The notes under the pieces are model-generated. The model was not told where the DNA came from and did no database searches. It worked only from the letters and a program-made list of their open reading frames with translations. A stretch of 64,000 nucleotides of DNA from an uncultured Clostridia bacterium. GTDB taxonomy: Bacteria; Bacillota; Clostridia; Christensenellales; CAG-138. How positions within the stretch are numbered: the first letter of the stretch is position 1; every line of letters starts with the position of its first letter. The stretch covers positions 1 through 64,000 of the forward strand of contig CAKTYU010000002.1 of NCBI GenBank assembly GCA_934633985.1. The letters are read 5' to 3'. Shown piece after piece: positions 51,117-60,756 of this stretch. The position numbers and the translations under genes are program-made.

Positions 51117-53372
51117 TTGTTCGCGCAGGTGATAGTGGACATAGCCAACAGCGGCGTAGACAGGCTCTTTACCTACCGGGCGGAGGAGGCCCTCCTCGGC
51201 CAGCGGGTGCTCGTGCCCTTCGGAAGCGGAAATAAGCCTATAGAGGGCTATGTGCTGGGGATAAGCGAGAGCTATGAGGGCAATATCCCGCTAAAGAGCG
51301 TGATACGCCCGCTGGAGCCGTACAGTGTGCTGACCGGCGAGCAGATACGACTGGCCTATTGGATAAAGCAGAGCTACAACTGCCTGCTGGTGGACGCGCT
51401 GCGCCTTATGATACCCGCACAGCTCCGGGGAGGAAGGGTAAAGGAAAAGCGGGTACGCACGGTGAAGCTCGCAGACGGCGCAGATGTGCAGCTCATACGG
51501 GCGGGCATGCTTAAAAAGGACGGAAGCCCAAGGTCGCCCAGGCAAAAAGAGGTTTTCGACCTTCTTTCGGAATCAAACGCTGAGATGAGCACGGCGGATA
51601 TATGTGCCTTTATCCCCGGCGCATCCCCCGCAATAAGGGCGCTTATAGACAAGGGCTATATAACGGAAACGGGGCGGGAGATATATAGGGATCCGTATGC
51701 CGGGCATATACCGCCGCGTACAGCGCCGCTGGCCCTTTCGGCGGCCCAGGAAAGCGCATTGGAAAGGATATGCGCGGCTATGGATAAGCGGGAGGGGGTC
51801 ATGCTCCTTCACGGCGTTACGGGCAGCGGAAAGACCGAGGTATATATGCAGGCCATAGCCAAGGCGCTGGGCGAGGGCGGCTCCGCCATAGTGCTGGTGC
51901 CGGAAATATCCCTTACCCCTCAGGCCATGGACAGGTTCCGCGGCAGGTTCGGCGAGCAGGTGGCGGTGCTGCACAGCAGGCTGTCGCCGGGTGAGCGATA
52001 TGACGAATGGCGGCGCATACGCCTGGGCAAAGCAAGGGTAGTGCTTGGGGCAAGGAGCGCGGTCTTTGCTCCGCTTGAGGATATACGGCTGATAGTGGTG
52101 GACGAGGAGCACGAGCAATCCTACTCCTCCGAGATGACGCCCCGATACAGCGCCATAGAGGTAGCCCAGAAGCGGTGCAGGTTAAACGGCGGCGTACTGC
52201 TGCTGGGAAGCGCCACGCCCTCCGTAACGAGCTACTTTAGGGCCAAGCGGGGCAGGTATACCCTCCTTGAGCTGCCGGAGCGCATAAACGACCTGCCGCT
52301 GCCCAAGGTGGATATAGTGGATATGCGGCAGGAATTTGCCGCGGGAAACACAGGCATATTCAGCGGGCGGCTCTATCAGGAGCTTAAGGAGTGCCTTGAC
52401 AGGAAGGAGCAGGCGATACTTTTCATAAACCGCCGCGGGTATTCCACCTTCGTATCCTGCCGGAGCTGCGGCTATGTGTTCAAGTGCGGCAACTGTGACG
52501 TTTCCATGACCTATCATAAGATAGACAGGCTGATGAAGTGCCATTACTGCGGGCGCACGATGAGCATGCCCAAGGTATGCCCGGAATGCGGAAGGCCCTA
52601 CATAAAGTTCTTCGGCGTGGGCACGCAGCAGGTGGAGGAGCAGCTTTTGGAGAGCTTCCCCGGCGTAAAGCCGCTGCGTATGGATATGGATACCACCCAG
52701 ACCAGAAATGCCCACTATGACATACTATCCCGCTTTTCCAAGGGCGAAGCGCAGGTGCTCATAGGCACGCAGATGGTAGCCAAGGGGCTGGATATGCCAA
52801 ACGTATCCCTCGTGGGCATCGTTGCCGCAGACGCCTCGCTGCATATACCGGATTACCGAAGCTGCGAGCGGTCGTTCCAGCTTTTTACACAGGTGGCCGG
52901 AAGGGCTGGCAGGGCGAACGGCAACGGTAGGGTAGTGATACAGACCTACACTCCTGACCACCCGGCGGTGGTGCTTGCCTCGCGCCACGACTACAAGGGC
53001 TTTTATGAATACGAGATAGCCCAGCGGCGCGCGGCGCTGTTCCCGCCGTATGCGCTGTTTGTGAGGGCGCTGTTCGCGCATGAGGATCAGGCGCCGCTGT
53101 GCGAGGCGGAGGAGAGGTTCGCCTCGGGGCTTAAGGAGGCCATACTTCAGGCGCTTGAGGCCCAGGGGGCGGAGGAAGGGGAGCTTTTGTTCATGGTATG
53201 GGGCGAAGCGCCTATAAAGCGCATAGACGGAAGATACCGGCGGCAGATAGTGCTGAAGCTCGCCCGCACAAAGCACACCCCCAAGGTCATTGAGGCGATC
53301 TACGGCTATGCAAACGCCCATCGCAGCGAGTATTTCAGCTCGCTGGAGCTCAACCCGGGAGATATGTTTTAA
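51117..53372 (+). CDS. priA: Primosomal protein N' (replication restart helicase)
   Basis: About 751 residues. An N-terminal 3'-end binding domain (FAQVIVDIANSGVDRLFTY), the helicase core with Walker A GVTGSGKTEVY and DEEH box VDEEHEQSYSSEMTPRY, and two zinc modules (CRSCGYVFKCGNC and CHYCG...CPECG) are present. It reloads the replisome at stalled forks. I place the start at TTG 51117, giving MFAQVIVDI as in homologues, with AAAGGA nine bases upstream; the GTG at 51099 lacks a ribosome site. Confidence 0.95.
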   Translation: MFAQVIVDIANSGVDRLFTYRAEEALLGQRVLVPFGSGNKPIEGYVLGISESYEGNIPLKSVIRPLEPYSVLTGEQIRLAYWIKQSYNCLLVDALRLMIPAQLRGGRVKEKRVRTVKLADGADVQLIRAGMLKKDGSPRSPRQKEVFDLLSESNAEMSTADICAFIPGASPAIRALIDKGYITETGREIYRDPYAGHIPPRTAPLALSAAQESALERICAAMDKREGVMLLHGVTGSGKTEVYMQAIAKALGEGGSAIVLVPEISLTPQAMDRFRGRFGEQVAVLHSRLSPGERYDEWRRIRLGKARVVLGARSAVFAPLEDIRLIVVDEEHEQSYSSEMTPRYSAIEVAQKRCRLNGGVLLLGSATPSVTSYFRAKRGRYTLLELPERINDLPLPKVDIVDMRQEFAAGNTGIFSGRLYQELKECLDRKEQAILFINRRGYSTFVSCRSCGYVFKCGNCDVSMTYHKIDRLMKCHYCGRTMSMPKVCPECGRPYIKFFGVGTQQVEEQLLESFPGVKPLRMDMDTTQTRNAHYDILSRFSKGEAQVLIGTQMVAKGLDMPNVSLVGIVAADASLHIPDYRSCERSFQLFTQVAGRAGRANGNGRVVIQTYTPDHPAVVLASRHDYKGFYEYEIAQRRAALFPPYALFVRALFAHEDQAPLCEAEERFASGLKEAILQALEAQGAEEGELLFMVWGEAPIKRIDGRYRRQIVLKLARTKHTPKVIEAIYGYANAHRSEYFSSLELNPGDMF

Positions 53373-53412
53373 AAATTTGGGCGAAGGATAGATATATAAA
53401 ACGCTCCCGCTC

Positions 53413-53442
53413 TTGCGCGATAAGCCGTGCGGAGGATATAAT
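53413..53442 (+). promoter_or_regulatory. Promoter for def-fmt and downstream genes
   Basis: TTGCGC (53413-53418), 18-base spacer, TATAAT (53437-53442). Confidence 0.5.
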
Positions 53443-53471
53443 AAACTGATATAGTTTTAAGAAATATACAT

Positions 53472-53499
53472 CAGCTTTGTATAAACAGCTTTGTATAAA
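53472..53499 (+). repeat. Perfect 14-base tandem duplication before def
   Basis: CAGCTTTGTATAAA occurs twice head to tail (53472-53485 and 53486-53499), ending just before the GGAGG that serves def. It lies in the probable 5' untranslated leader. Confidence 0.85.
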
Positions 53500-53511
53500 C
53501 CGGAGGACGAT

Positions 53512-54003
53512 ATGGCGATAAGACAGATTTTCAAGGACGACGCGGAGTGCCTTTACAAGAGGTGCAGGCCGGTGGAAAGGTTCGATAAAAAGCTATCCGA
53601 CCTTATAGACGATATGGCAGAGACCATGTACGAGGCGGAGGGAGTGGGCCTCGCAGCCCCTCAGGTGGGCATACTGCGCCGGGTTTTCGTAATAGACTGC
53701 GGCGATGGACTCATAGAGATGGTCAATCCCAAGATCATCGAAGCCTCCGGCGAGCAGGGGGGAATGGAGGGTTGTCTGTCCTTCCCCGGCAAGCAGGGCT
53801 ACGTCGTGCGCCCGAATCGCGTAAAGGTACAGGCATACGACCGAAACGGCGACCTTTACGAGTATGAGGGCGAGGAGCTTTTTGCCCGCGCCATACTCCA
53901 TGAAAACGACCACCTTGACGGGCTCATATATACCCGCCTCGTTACCGACCCGCCGGAGGGCTACAACGAAGAGGGGCCCGAGGACGATACGGAGGAAGAA
54001 TAA
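53512..54003 (+). CDS. def: Peptide deformylase
   Basis: A 163-residue metalloenzyme removing the formyl group from nascent proteins. The three motifs are GVGLAAPQVG, EGCLSFPG (metal cysteine) and HENDHLDG (metal histidines and catalytic glutamate). The start ATG 53512 has GGAGG seven bases upstream. The C-terminus is an acidic tail rich in Glu/Asp. It is followed by fmt, the opposing formylase, three bases later. Confidence 0.96.
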   Translation: MAIRQIFKDDAECLYKRCRPVERFDKKLSDLIDDMAETMYEAEGVGLAAPQVGILRRVFVIDCGDGLIEMVNPKIIEASGEQGGMEGCLSFPGKQGYVVRPNRVKVQAYDRNGDLYEYEGEELFARAILHENDHLDGLIYTRLVTDPPEGYNEEGPEDDTEEE

Positions 54004-54006
54004 TAG

Positions 54007-54933
54007 ATGCGTATAGCCTTTTGCGGGACGCCGGATTTTGCCGTGCCCTCACTTCAAATGCTTATAGACCAGGGGCATGAGCTGGCACTCTTTACCAACC
54101 CGGATAAGCCCAAGGGCAGGAAGGGCGAGCTCACGCCGCCCCCCACCAAGGTGCTTGCCGAAAAGCACGGCATACCCGTGTACCAGTTTGAAAAGATACG
54201 CCGCCCGGAGGGAGTGGAGGCGCTCAGGGTATTTGCGCCGGAGCTAATGGTGACGGCCGCCTTCGGCCAGATACTTTCGGCAGAGAACCTCAGCATACCC
54301 AGGTATGGCTGCATAAACGTGCACGGCAGCCTGCTGCCCAAGTACAGGGGCGCCGCACCTATACAGTGGAGCATAATCAATGGCGAAAAGACGACCGGAG
54401 TCACCACAATGCTTACGGATGTGGGCCTGGATACCGGCGATATGCTGCTGCGGCGCGAGGTCGGGATAGGCGAAAACGAGACCGCAGGCGAGCTCTTCGA
54501 CAGGCTTGCGGCGGTGGGCGCGGAGCTTTTAAAGGAGACCATCGAACGTCTCGAAAGGGGCGAGCTTAAGCCCGTAAAGCAGGATGAAGCGGCTGCAACA
54601 AAATGCGGCATGATAAAAAAAGAGGACGGCAGGATAGACTTCCACAGGCCCGCCCAAAGGATACACGATCAGGTCAGGGGAATGAATCCGTGGCCCGCCG
54701 CCTTTGCAATGCTGGAAGACCAGCCCATAAAGATATGGGCCACCCGCATGACGGAGCTGCCGGCGGAGGGCAAGGCGGGCGAATGCGTGATAGCAGATCC
54801 GAAAAAGGGGCTTTTCGTGAACACGGCGGATAAGCTCATAGAGATAAAAGAGCTTCAGTTCCCCGGCGCAAAGCGCATGGAAGCAAGGGCCGCGCTGCTG
54901 GGGCATAGGCTGCTCGGCAAGGTGTTTGAATAA
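54007..54933 (+). CDS. fmt: Methionyl-tRNA formyltransferase
   Basis: A 308-residue enzyme that formylates initiator Met-tRNA with 10-formyl-THF. Marks are MRIAFCGTPDFAVPSL, the active-site NVHGSLLPKYRGAAPIQWSI and DTGDML, then a C-terminal OB-like domain (MNPWPAAFAML). It directly follows def and overlaps rsmB by one base. Confidence 0.97.
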   Translation: MRIAFCGTPDFAVPSLQMLIDQGHELALFTNPDKPKGRKGELTPPPTKVLAEKHGIPVYQFEKIRRPEGVEALRVFAPELMVTAAFGQILSAENLSIPRYGCINVHGSLLPKYRGAAPIQWSIINGEKTTGVTTMLTDVGLDTGDMLLRREVGIGENETAGELFDRLAAVGAELLKETIERLERGELKPVKQDEAAATKCGMIKKEDGRIDFHRPAQRIHDQVRGMNPWPAAFAMLEDQPIKIWATRMTELPAEGKAGECVIADPKKGLFVNTADKLIEIKELQFPGAKRMEARAALLGHRLLGKVFE

Positions 54934-56240
54934 TGAGCATAAGACGCACCGCCCTCGAGACGCTTATGGAGATAACCGACAAGGGGGCATACGCCAACCT
55001 TACGTTAAAGGAGGCGCTGCGCGGGCTGGAGGAGCGGGACGCAAAATGGGTCAGCGCGGCCGTGTATACCGCGCTGGATCACCTTCTCTACATAGACCAC
55101 GTGATAGCCGCCTATGCAAGGGGCGGCATAAAGCCCCAGATACGCGGGATACTGCGCCTCGGCGTATGCCAACTGCTGTATATGGGGGTGCCGGACAGCG
55201 CCGCGTGCAACGAGAGCGTAAAGCTGGCAAAGGAGATAGGAAAGGGCCCATTGTCCGGCTTTGTAAACGGAGTTATGCGCAATATATGCCGCAATAAGGA
55301 CTGCCTGCCGCCGCTGCCCGAGGAGCCGGTAAAGCGGCTGTCCATACAGTACAGCTATCCGGAATATCTGGTAAAGGAGTATGTGGGCCAGTACGGCGCG
55401 GGCTTTACCGAGGCCATGCTGAGCGCTATGGGCGGGCCGGGCTGCATGACGGTCAGGGCGCAGTACCCATATACCTCGGAGCAGCTTGAAGCGGCGCTGA
55501 GGGAGCGGGGAATAGGCTTTTCCAGAGGGAACATAGTCGAGGATGCCTTCAAGATAGAAAAGGGCTTTGACGTAACAAAGGAGCCGCTGTTTACAGAGGG
55601 CAAGATTACAGTGCAGAGCGAAAGCGCCATGCTGGTATGCAGGGCGCTGGAGCCTAAGGAGGGAATGCGCATACTGGACGTGTGCGCGGCGCCGGGCGGC
55701 AAGTCGGCGTATATCGCGAGCATGACTAAGGGCGGCGCCGTTATAGATGCATGGGAGCTGCACCCGCACCGGGCGGAGCTGATGAAAAGGACCTTTGAGC
55801 GGCTCGGCGTAAGGGCAAATGTAAGTGTCGAGGACGGCACGGTGCGAAAGCCGGAGCTTTGCGGCAAATACGACGCGGTGCTTATTGACGCGCCCTGCTC
55901 CGGGCTGGGCGTGCCGGGCAAGCCGGACGCGCGCTACGCAAAGACGGACGGGATAATAGACGAGATAGCGGAGGTACAGAAAAGGCTTCTGGATGCCTGC
56001 GCCGATTATGTGAAGCCCGGCGGCGTGCTGCTGTATGCAACATGTACGATCTCAAAGCGGGAAAACGAGGAGCAGATAAGGGCGTTTATGGAGCGGAACG
56101 GCTGCTTTGAAAAAGGCGTGCTGTCCGGCTGCATACCAAAGGATATGTGGAAAAGGCTTTATGGCGGCTTTATGCTCCAGCTTTTCCCCCATACCGACAA
56201 TACCGAAGGATTCTTTTTAGCCAAGATGATAAGGAGATAG
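54933..56240 (+). CDS. rsmB: 16S rRNA (cytosine-967-C5)-methyltransferase
   Basis: A 435-residue enzyme with an N-terminal NusB-like RNA-binding domain (RRTALETLMEI...GFVNGVMRNI) and a C-terminal SAM-dependent methyltransferase: DVCAAPGGKSAYIA, the motif IV catalytic DAPCSGLGVPGKPD and motif VI ATCTISKRENEEQI with the second cysteine. Neighbours fmt upstream and rlmN downstream are typical. Confidence 0.95.
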   Translation: MSIRRTALETLMEITDKGAYANLTLKEALRGLEERDAKWVSAAVYTALDHLLYIDHVIAAYARGGIKPQIRGILRLGVCQLLYMGVPDSAACNESVKLAKEIGKGPLSGFVNGVMRNICRNKDCLPPLPEEPVKRLSIQYSYPEYLVKEYVGQYGAGFTEAMLSAMGGPGCMTVRAQYPYTSEQLEAALRERGIGFSRGNIVEDAFKIEKGFDVTKEPLFTEGKITVQSESAMLVCRALEPKEGMRILDVCAAPGGKSAYIASMTKGGAVIDAWELHPHRAELMKRTFERLGVRANVSVEDGTVRKPELCGKYDAVLIDAPCSGLGVPGKPDARYAKTDGIIDEIAEVQKRLLDACADYVKPGGVLLYATCTISKRENEEQIRAFMERNGCFEKGVLSGCIPKDMWKRLYGGFMLQLFPHTDNTEGFFLAKMIRR

Positions 56241-56241
56241 C

Positions 56242-57303
56242 ATGTGCGGACTCACATCGATGTCTATACCCGAGCTTGCGGGGCTCATGGAGGAGCTTGG
56301 ACAGCCCAAATTTCGCGCTAAGCAGGTATTTGAATGGATATCCAAGGGTAAAAGGCCCCAGGAGATGACAAACCTGCCCAAGGAGCTAAGGGATAAGCTG
56401 GACGCGCTCCGTTACGGCGGCGCGAGCATATACGATAAAAGGGTGTCGGCTAAGGACGGTACAATAAAGTACCTGTTCCAGCTTGAGGACGGCAATATAG
56501 TCGAGGGCGTGCTTATGAGCTACCGCTACGGCAATACCATGTGCATATCCACCCAGGTGGGCTGCCGCATGGGCTGCGCGTTCTGCGCCTCCACGCTGGA
56601 GGGGTGCATACGCAACCTCGAGGCGGGGGAGATGCTCAGCTTTATAGCCTGCGCCGAAAAAGACGTGCCCCACGGCGAGGACAAAAAGCGTACCGTCACG
56701 AATATAGTGCTGATGGGCAGCGGGGAGCCGCTGGACAATTACGATGAGGTGGTGAAGTTCCTCCGTCTCGTGTCCGCGCCGGAGGGGATGAACATAAGCC
56801 CTCGGAATATATCCATATCCACCTGCGGCCTGGTGCCGCAGCTCATGCGCTTCACAAAGGAAGCGCCGCACGTTACCCTGTCGGTATCCCTTCACGCGCC
56901 AAACGATGAGACCCGGGATAAGATAATGCCTATAAACCGCCGGTACAGGACGGCGGAGCTGCTGAACGCGGCAAAATACTATGCGGAGGAGACGGGCAGG
57001 AGGGTCATATTTGAATACGCGCTGATAAAGGACATGAACTCCTCTGAGCGGGACGCGGCGGAGCTCGCCGCGCGGCTAAAGGGGATAAACTGCCATGTGA
57101 ACCTCATACCCCTGAACCACGTGGAGGAGCGCCGGCTAACCGGCGTGACCCGCAGGGAGGCGGAGCAGTTTGCCGAGTGGCTTCAGAACCGCGGCGTTTC
57201 CGCCACCGTGCGCCGGGAGATGGGAAGCGATATAGACGGCGCTTGCGGCCAGCTTAGGCGCAAGACGCTGCAAAGAGAAAGGAAAGCGGCAAAGGAGAGA
57301 TAA
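56242..57303 (+). CDS. rlmN: 23S rRNA/tRNA adenine-C2 methyltransferase (radical SAM)
   Basis: A 353-residue enzyme that methylates A2503 of 23S rRNA and A37 of some tRNAs. The radical SAM cysteines are C108, C112 and C115 in CRMGCAFCAS; GSGEPLDNYDEV and LSVSLHAPNDETRD follow, and the methyl-carrying cysteine near the end lies in DGACGQLR. AAGGAGATAGC precedes the ATG; the gap after rsmB is one base. Confidence 0.97.
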   Translation: MCGLTSMSIPELAGLMEELGQPKFRAKQVFEWISKGKRPQEMTNLPKELRDKLDALRYGGASIYDKRVSAKDGTIKYLFQLEDGNIVEGVLMSYRYGNTMCISTQVGCRMGCAFCASTLEGCIRNLEAGEMLSFIACAEKDVPHGEDKKRTVTNIVLMGSGEPLDNYDEVVKFLRLVSAPEGMNISPRNISISTCGLVPQLMRFTKEAPHVTLSVSLHAPNDETRDKIMPINRRYRTAELLNAAKYYAEETGRRVIFEYALIKDMNSSERDAAELAARLKGINCHVNLIPLNHVEERRLTGVTRREAEQFAEWLQNRGVSATVRREMGSDIDGACGQLRRKTLQRERKAAKER

Positions 57304-57306
57304 AGC

Positions 57307-58026
57307 ATGAAATACTGTGCCTTATCCGAAAAGGGAAAGCGGGAGCATAACGAGGACAGCTTCTTCATACCCGCCCACGGCGAGGCGGAGCTCGCCGCCG
57401 TGGCCGACGGCATGGGGGGCCATAAGGCCGGCAGCATTGCCAGCTCGCTCGCCCTTGACGTGGTGGTAAAGGAGATATGCCGGGGCGGCGGGGAAAGCGC
57501 GGAGCAGCTTATATGCCGCGCCATAGACGCTGCAAACGCCGCCGTGTTCGAGCTTTCAAGGAGCAGCTACGACTGCCGGGGAATGGGCACCACGCTGGTG
57601 CTTGCCATGCCCTTCAAGACGCATTATGTTGCGGCGAACGTGGGGGACAGCAGGCTATATCACTATTCCCGGGGCGTATTGCGGCAGATAAGCCGCGATC
57701 ATTCGTATGTGGCCGAGCTCGTGGAGGCCGGATATATCACCAAGGAGCAGGCCGCCGTACATCCGAGGCGAAACGTAATAACGCGAGCGATAGGCACATC
57801 GCCCAAGGAAAGGGCGGACATTTTCAGCGGGAGCTGGAGCGCGGGGGATATGCTAATGCTCTGCACCGACGGCCTTTCGGGAACGCTTAGCGACGAGGAT
57901 ATGTGCAGGATACTTAAAGAAGAAACCGAGCTTGACGCGGCCTGCGAAAGGCTGGTGACGGAGGCCGCCTACGGCGGCTCCACCGATAATATCAGCGCAG
58001 TGCTGATTCTCAACGAGGAGGAATGA
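57307..58026 (+). CDS. prpC: PP2C-type serine/threonine protein phosphatase
   Basis: A 239-residue metal-dependent phosphatase (Stp/PrpC type). Motifs: KREHNEDSFF and ADGMGGHKAG give metal-binding aspartates, then ANVGDSRLY, SRDHSYV, TRAIG and the late CTDGLSG and STDNISAVL with further aspartates. It opposes the kinase encoded immediately downstream, whose start overlaps its stop. Confidence 0.95.
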   Translation: MKYCALSEKGKREHNEDSFFIPAHGEAELAAVADGMGGHKAGSIASSLALDVVVKEICRGGGESAEQLICRAIDAANAAVFELSRSSYDCRGMGTTLVLAMPFKTHYVAANVGDSRLYHYSRGVLRQISRDHSYVAELVEAGYITKEQAAVHPRRNVITRAIGTSPKERADIFSGSWSAGDMLMLCTDGLSGTLSDEDMCRILKEETELDAACERLVTEAAYGGSTDNISAVLILNEEE

Positions 58027-59870
58027 TGGTAGGAGCGGTAATAGCCGGAAAGTACCGGATAGAAAGCCTGATAGGCTCCGGCGGCATGGCGAACGTATAT
58101 AAAGCCTATGACGAGCAGGAGGGCCGCACCGTAGCCATAAAGATGCTCAAGGAGGAGCACAGGGAGGATACGGAGTTCCTGCGCCGCTTCGAGCGGGAGG
58201 CAAAGGCGGTCATAACGCTGTCCCATCCCAATATAGTGCAGTCATACGATGTGGGCGTGGACGAAAACGGCGTGAGCTTTATTGTCCTCGAATACGTCCA
58301 CGGTCAGACCCTGAAGGACTATATAAAGTCCAAGACGTACCTGAGCCCGAGAGAGACGGTGAACATTGCCGCAAAGGTGCTGGATGCGCTGGGCCATGCT
58401 CACGAAATGGGTATAATCCACCGCGACGTAAAGCCCCAGAACGTCATAATATCCGACAGGGGGCTGGTCAAGCTCACGGACTTCGGCATAGCGAGGGACG
58501 CCACCTCCACCACCCGCACCTTCGCGGGCACCAACGTCATAGGGTCGGCGCACTATATCTCACCGGAGCAGGCCAAGGGCGAGGAGGTCACGGCGGAGAG
58601 CGACATATACTCCTGCGCCATAATGATATACGAGATGCTGACGGGCACGGTGCCCTTCGCGGGCGAAAACACCGTCGCCATAGCGCTCAAGCACATACAG
58701 GAGGAAATGACGCCTCCCATAGAGGTCAACCCAAAGATACCCTCCGCCCTGTCGGATGTGGTGGTAAAGGGCGCCGCAAAGGACCCGCAGAAGCGATACC
58801 CCTCCGCCGCGGCCATGAAGAAGGACCTTGAGCGCGCGCTGCGGGAGCCACACGGCAGGTTTGCAAGGCTAAGCGCCTCCACACAGGGTAAAGGCAAAAA
58901 AAAGACCAGCCGCAGCATAATGATAATATCCGTGGCCATATTCGGCGTGTCCGTGATATTCACCACGGTGTCCATGCTCACGGGCCTGTTCGCCAAGGGC
59001 GACGACAGCGGCTTCCTGGTACCGTCCCTTGTGGGCAAATCGCTGGAGGAGGCGCGGAGCCTGTCTGAGCTTAGGGGCTTTAAGCTGGAGGTGGGGGATT
59101 ACGTTATAAGCAGCGAGTACCCCGCCGGCAGGGTGACGAGGCAGAACCCGGCAAACGGGGCGAAGGGGCAGGAGGGCGACGTCATAAAGGTCGAGGTGAG
59201 CAGCGGCAGCGGCTATGCCATAGTTCCTGACCTTGCGGGCAAGACCATACAGGAGGCGTCGCTGATGCTTTCGGAGGAAAACCTCAGCATAGGCAACGTG
59301 GAATACGATCCCACATCAGACCGGCCGGAGGGGCAGATAATCCGTCAGGAGCCCGCCATGGATACCCGCTTATCCGAGTTAGAGGCGGTGGATATATGGA
59401 TAAGCGGCAACGAGAGCCGCCAGCTCGAGATGCCTTCGTTGGTAGGCAAGAGCACCGACACCGTAATAAAGATGCTAAACAGCCGCGGCTTTGAAAAGGT
59501 ATGGATACGCCTGGTGCAGCCGAAGGAAGGTGAGGCCGAGGGGACCGTGCAGCAGCAATCTCCGGCGGCGAATATGAGCGCCGCTAAAAACACCCTTGTG
59601 GAGCTTTGGATATACCGCAGCGACCTCGGCAGCTACTGCTCCGATATAGCTGTTAATCTGGATATACCCGATAAGGAGCGCTCCGTCACGGTCACTGCCG
59701 TCACGGGCGATGGGGTGGAGACCGTGCTGTATGAGGGCAAGGTAAAGGAGGGCACACAGCAGGCCGTGGCATTTACGGCATGCATGAGGCGCGGGGGCGA
59801 TTATGAGTGCGTGGCATACGTTGATGGCGTGGAGGCCAAGCGCATAGAAGCAAAATTTACACTGAGATAA
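58023..59870 (+). CDS. prkC: PASTA-domain serine/threonine protein kinase (PrkC/StkP type)
   Basis: A 615-residue transmembrane kinase. The kinase domain (about 8-270) has GSGGMANVYKA, VAIKMLKEE, HRDVKPQNVI, TDFGIAR and SPEQAKGEEV; a basic juxtamembrane stretch and a helix (about 298-322) follow; three extracellular PASTA repeats begin VPSLVGKSLEEA, VPDLAGKTIQEA and MPSLVGKSTDTV. A further beta-rich C-terminal domain of about 100 residues follows. PASTA domains sense muropeptides or lipid II and control growth and wall synthesis. Confidence 0.95.
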   Translation: MMVGAVIAGKYRIESLIGSGGMANVYKAYDEQEGRTVAIKMLKEEHREDTEFLRRFEREAKAVITLSHPNIVQSYDVGVDENGVSFIVLEYVHGQTLKDYIKSKTYLSPRETVNIAAKVLDALGHAHEMGIIHRDVKPQNVIISDRGLVKLTDFGIARDATSTTRTFAGTNVIGSAHYISPEQAKGEEVTAESDIYSCAIMIYEMLTGTVPFAGENTVAIALKHIQEEMTPPIEVNPKIPSALSDVVVKGAAKDPQKRYPSAAAMKKDLERALREPHGRFARLSASTQGKGKKKTSRSIMIISVAIFGVSVIFTTVSMLTGLFAKGDDSGFLVPSLVGKSLEEARSLSELRGFKLEVGDYVISSEYPAGRVTRQNPANGAKGQEGDVIKVEVSSGSGYAIVPDLAGKTIQEASLMLSEENLSIGNVEYDPTSDRPEGQIIRQEPAMDTRLSELEAVDIWISGNESRQLEMPSLVGKSTDTVIKMLNSRGFEKVWIRLVQPKEGEAEGTVQQQSPAANMSAAKNTLVELWIYRSDLGSYCSDIAVNLDIPDKERSVTVTAVTGDGVETVLYEGKVKEGTQQAVAFTACMRRGGDYECVAYVDGVEAKRIEAKFTLR

Positions 59871-59877
59871 GCCATAT

Positions 59878-60756
59878 ATGGAATATACCGGAAGAATAAT
59901 CAAAGGGGTGGGCAGCTTTTATACTCTGCTTACCGACGGCGGCGAATTTGTATGCAAGGCAAGGGGCAGGTTCCGCAAGGAGGGCATAACGCCGGTTCCC
60001 GGGGACTACTGCCGCTTCGAGGCGGACGGCGACGGCAAGGGCTTCATCACCGAGATATTGGAGCGCAAAAACCTCCTTATACGCCCTGCCGCGGCGAATA
60101 TAGACAAGCTCATGATAGTGCTTTCCTCCTCGCTGCCGAGGCCGGATTACTGCCTTGCGGATAAGCTCATAATGCAGTGCGAGCTTTCCGGCATAGCCCC
60201 CGTCATACTGCTGAGCAAGTGCGACGAGATGGACAGGGAGACCTACGAGGCCGCCCTTGCCCAGTATAAGGATACTGGCTATGCTATAATACCCGTATCG
60301 GCCCGCGACGGCACGGGGATAGACCGGCTCAAGGCCGAGATAGCGGGCAGCACCTGCTGCTTTGCCGGCCAGTCGGCCGTGGGCAAGTCCTCACTTATGA
60401 ACGCCCTTGCGCCGGGGCTGGAGCTGCCGGTAGGCGGGCTGTCGGATAAGATAGACAGGGGCAGGCATACCACCCGTCACGCCCAGCTATGGCAGGTGTG
60501 CGGCGGCTGTATGCTGGATACGCCGGGATTCAGCCTGCTGGATATGGCGGATATGGATCCTGCAAAGCTGAGCCTGCTCTATCCTGAGATGCGCCCGCAT
60601 CTCGGAAATTGCAGGTTTTCGGAATGCTTGCATATTACCGAGCCGGACTGCGGCGTAAAGCCCTTCGTAGGGAACGGCATAAGCCCGGAGAGGTACGAAA
60701 GATACTGCAAATTTGCGGAAGAATTAAAGGAAAAGAGGAAGCACAGATATGATTAA
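59878..60756 (+). CDS. rsgA: Ribosome biogenesis GTPase RsgA
   Basis: A 292-residue circularly permuted GTPase for 30S maturation. An N-terminal OB fold is followed by G4 LLSKCDEMD, then G1 GQSAVGKSSLMNAL and G3 DTPGFSLLD, in permuted order, and a zinc site (C-x...FSECLHITEPDC). It is next to prkC and overlaps rpe by eight bases, the common gene order. Confidence 0.96.
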   Translation: MEYTGRIIKGVGSFYTLLTDGGEFVCKARGRFRKEGITPVPGDYCRFEADGDGKGFITEILERKNLLIRPAAANIDKLMIVLSSSLPRPDYCLADKLIMQCELSGIAPVILLSKCDEMDRETYEAALAQYKDTGYAIIPVSARDGTGIDRLKAEIAGSTCCFAGQSAVGKSSLMNALAPGLELPVGGLSDKIDRGRHTTRHAQLWQVCGGCMLDTPGFSLLDMADMDPAKLSLLYPEMRPHLGNCRFSECLHITEPDCGVKPFVGNGISPERYERYCKFAEELKEKRKHRYD

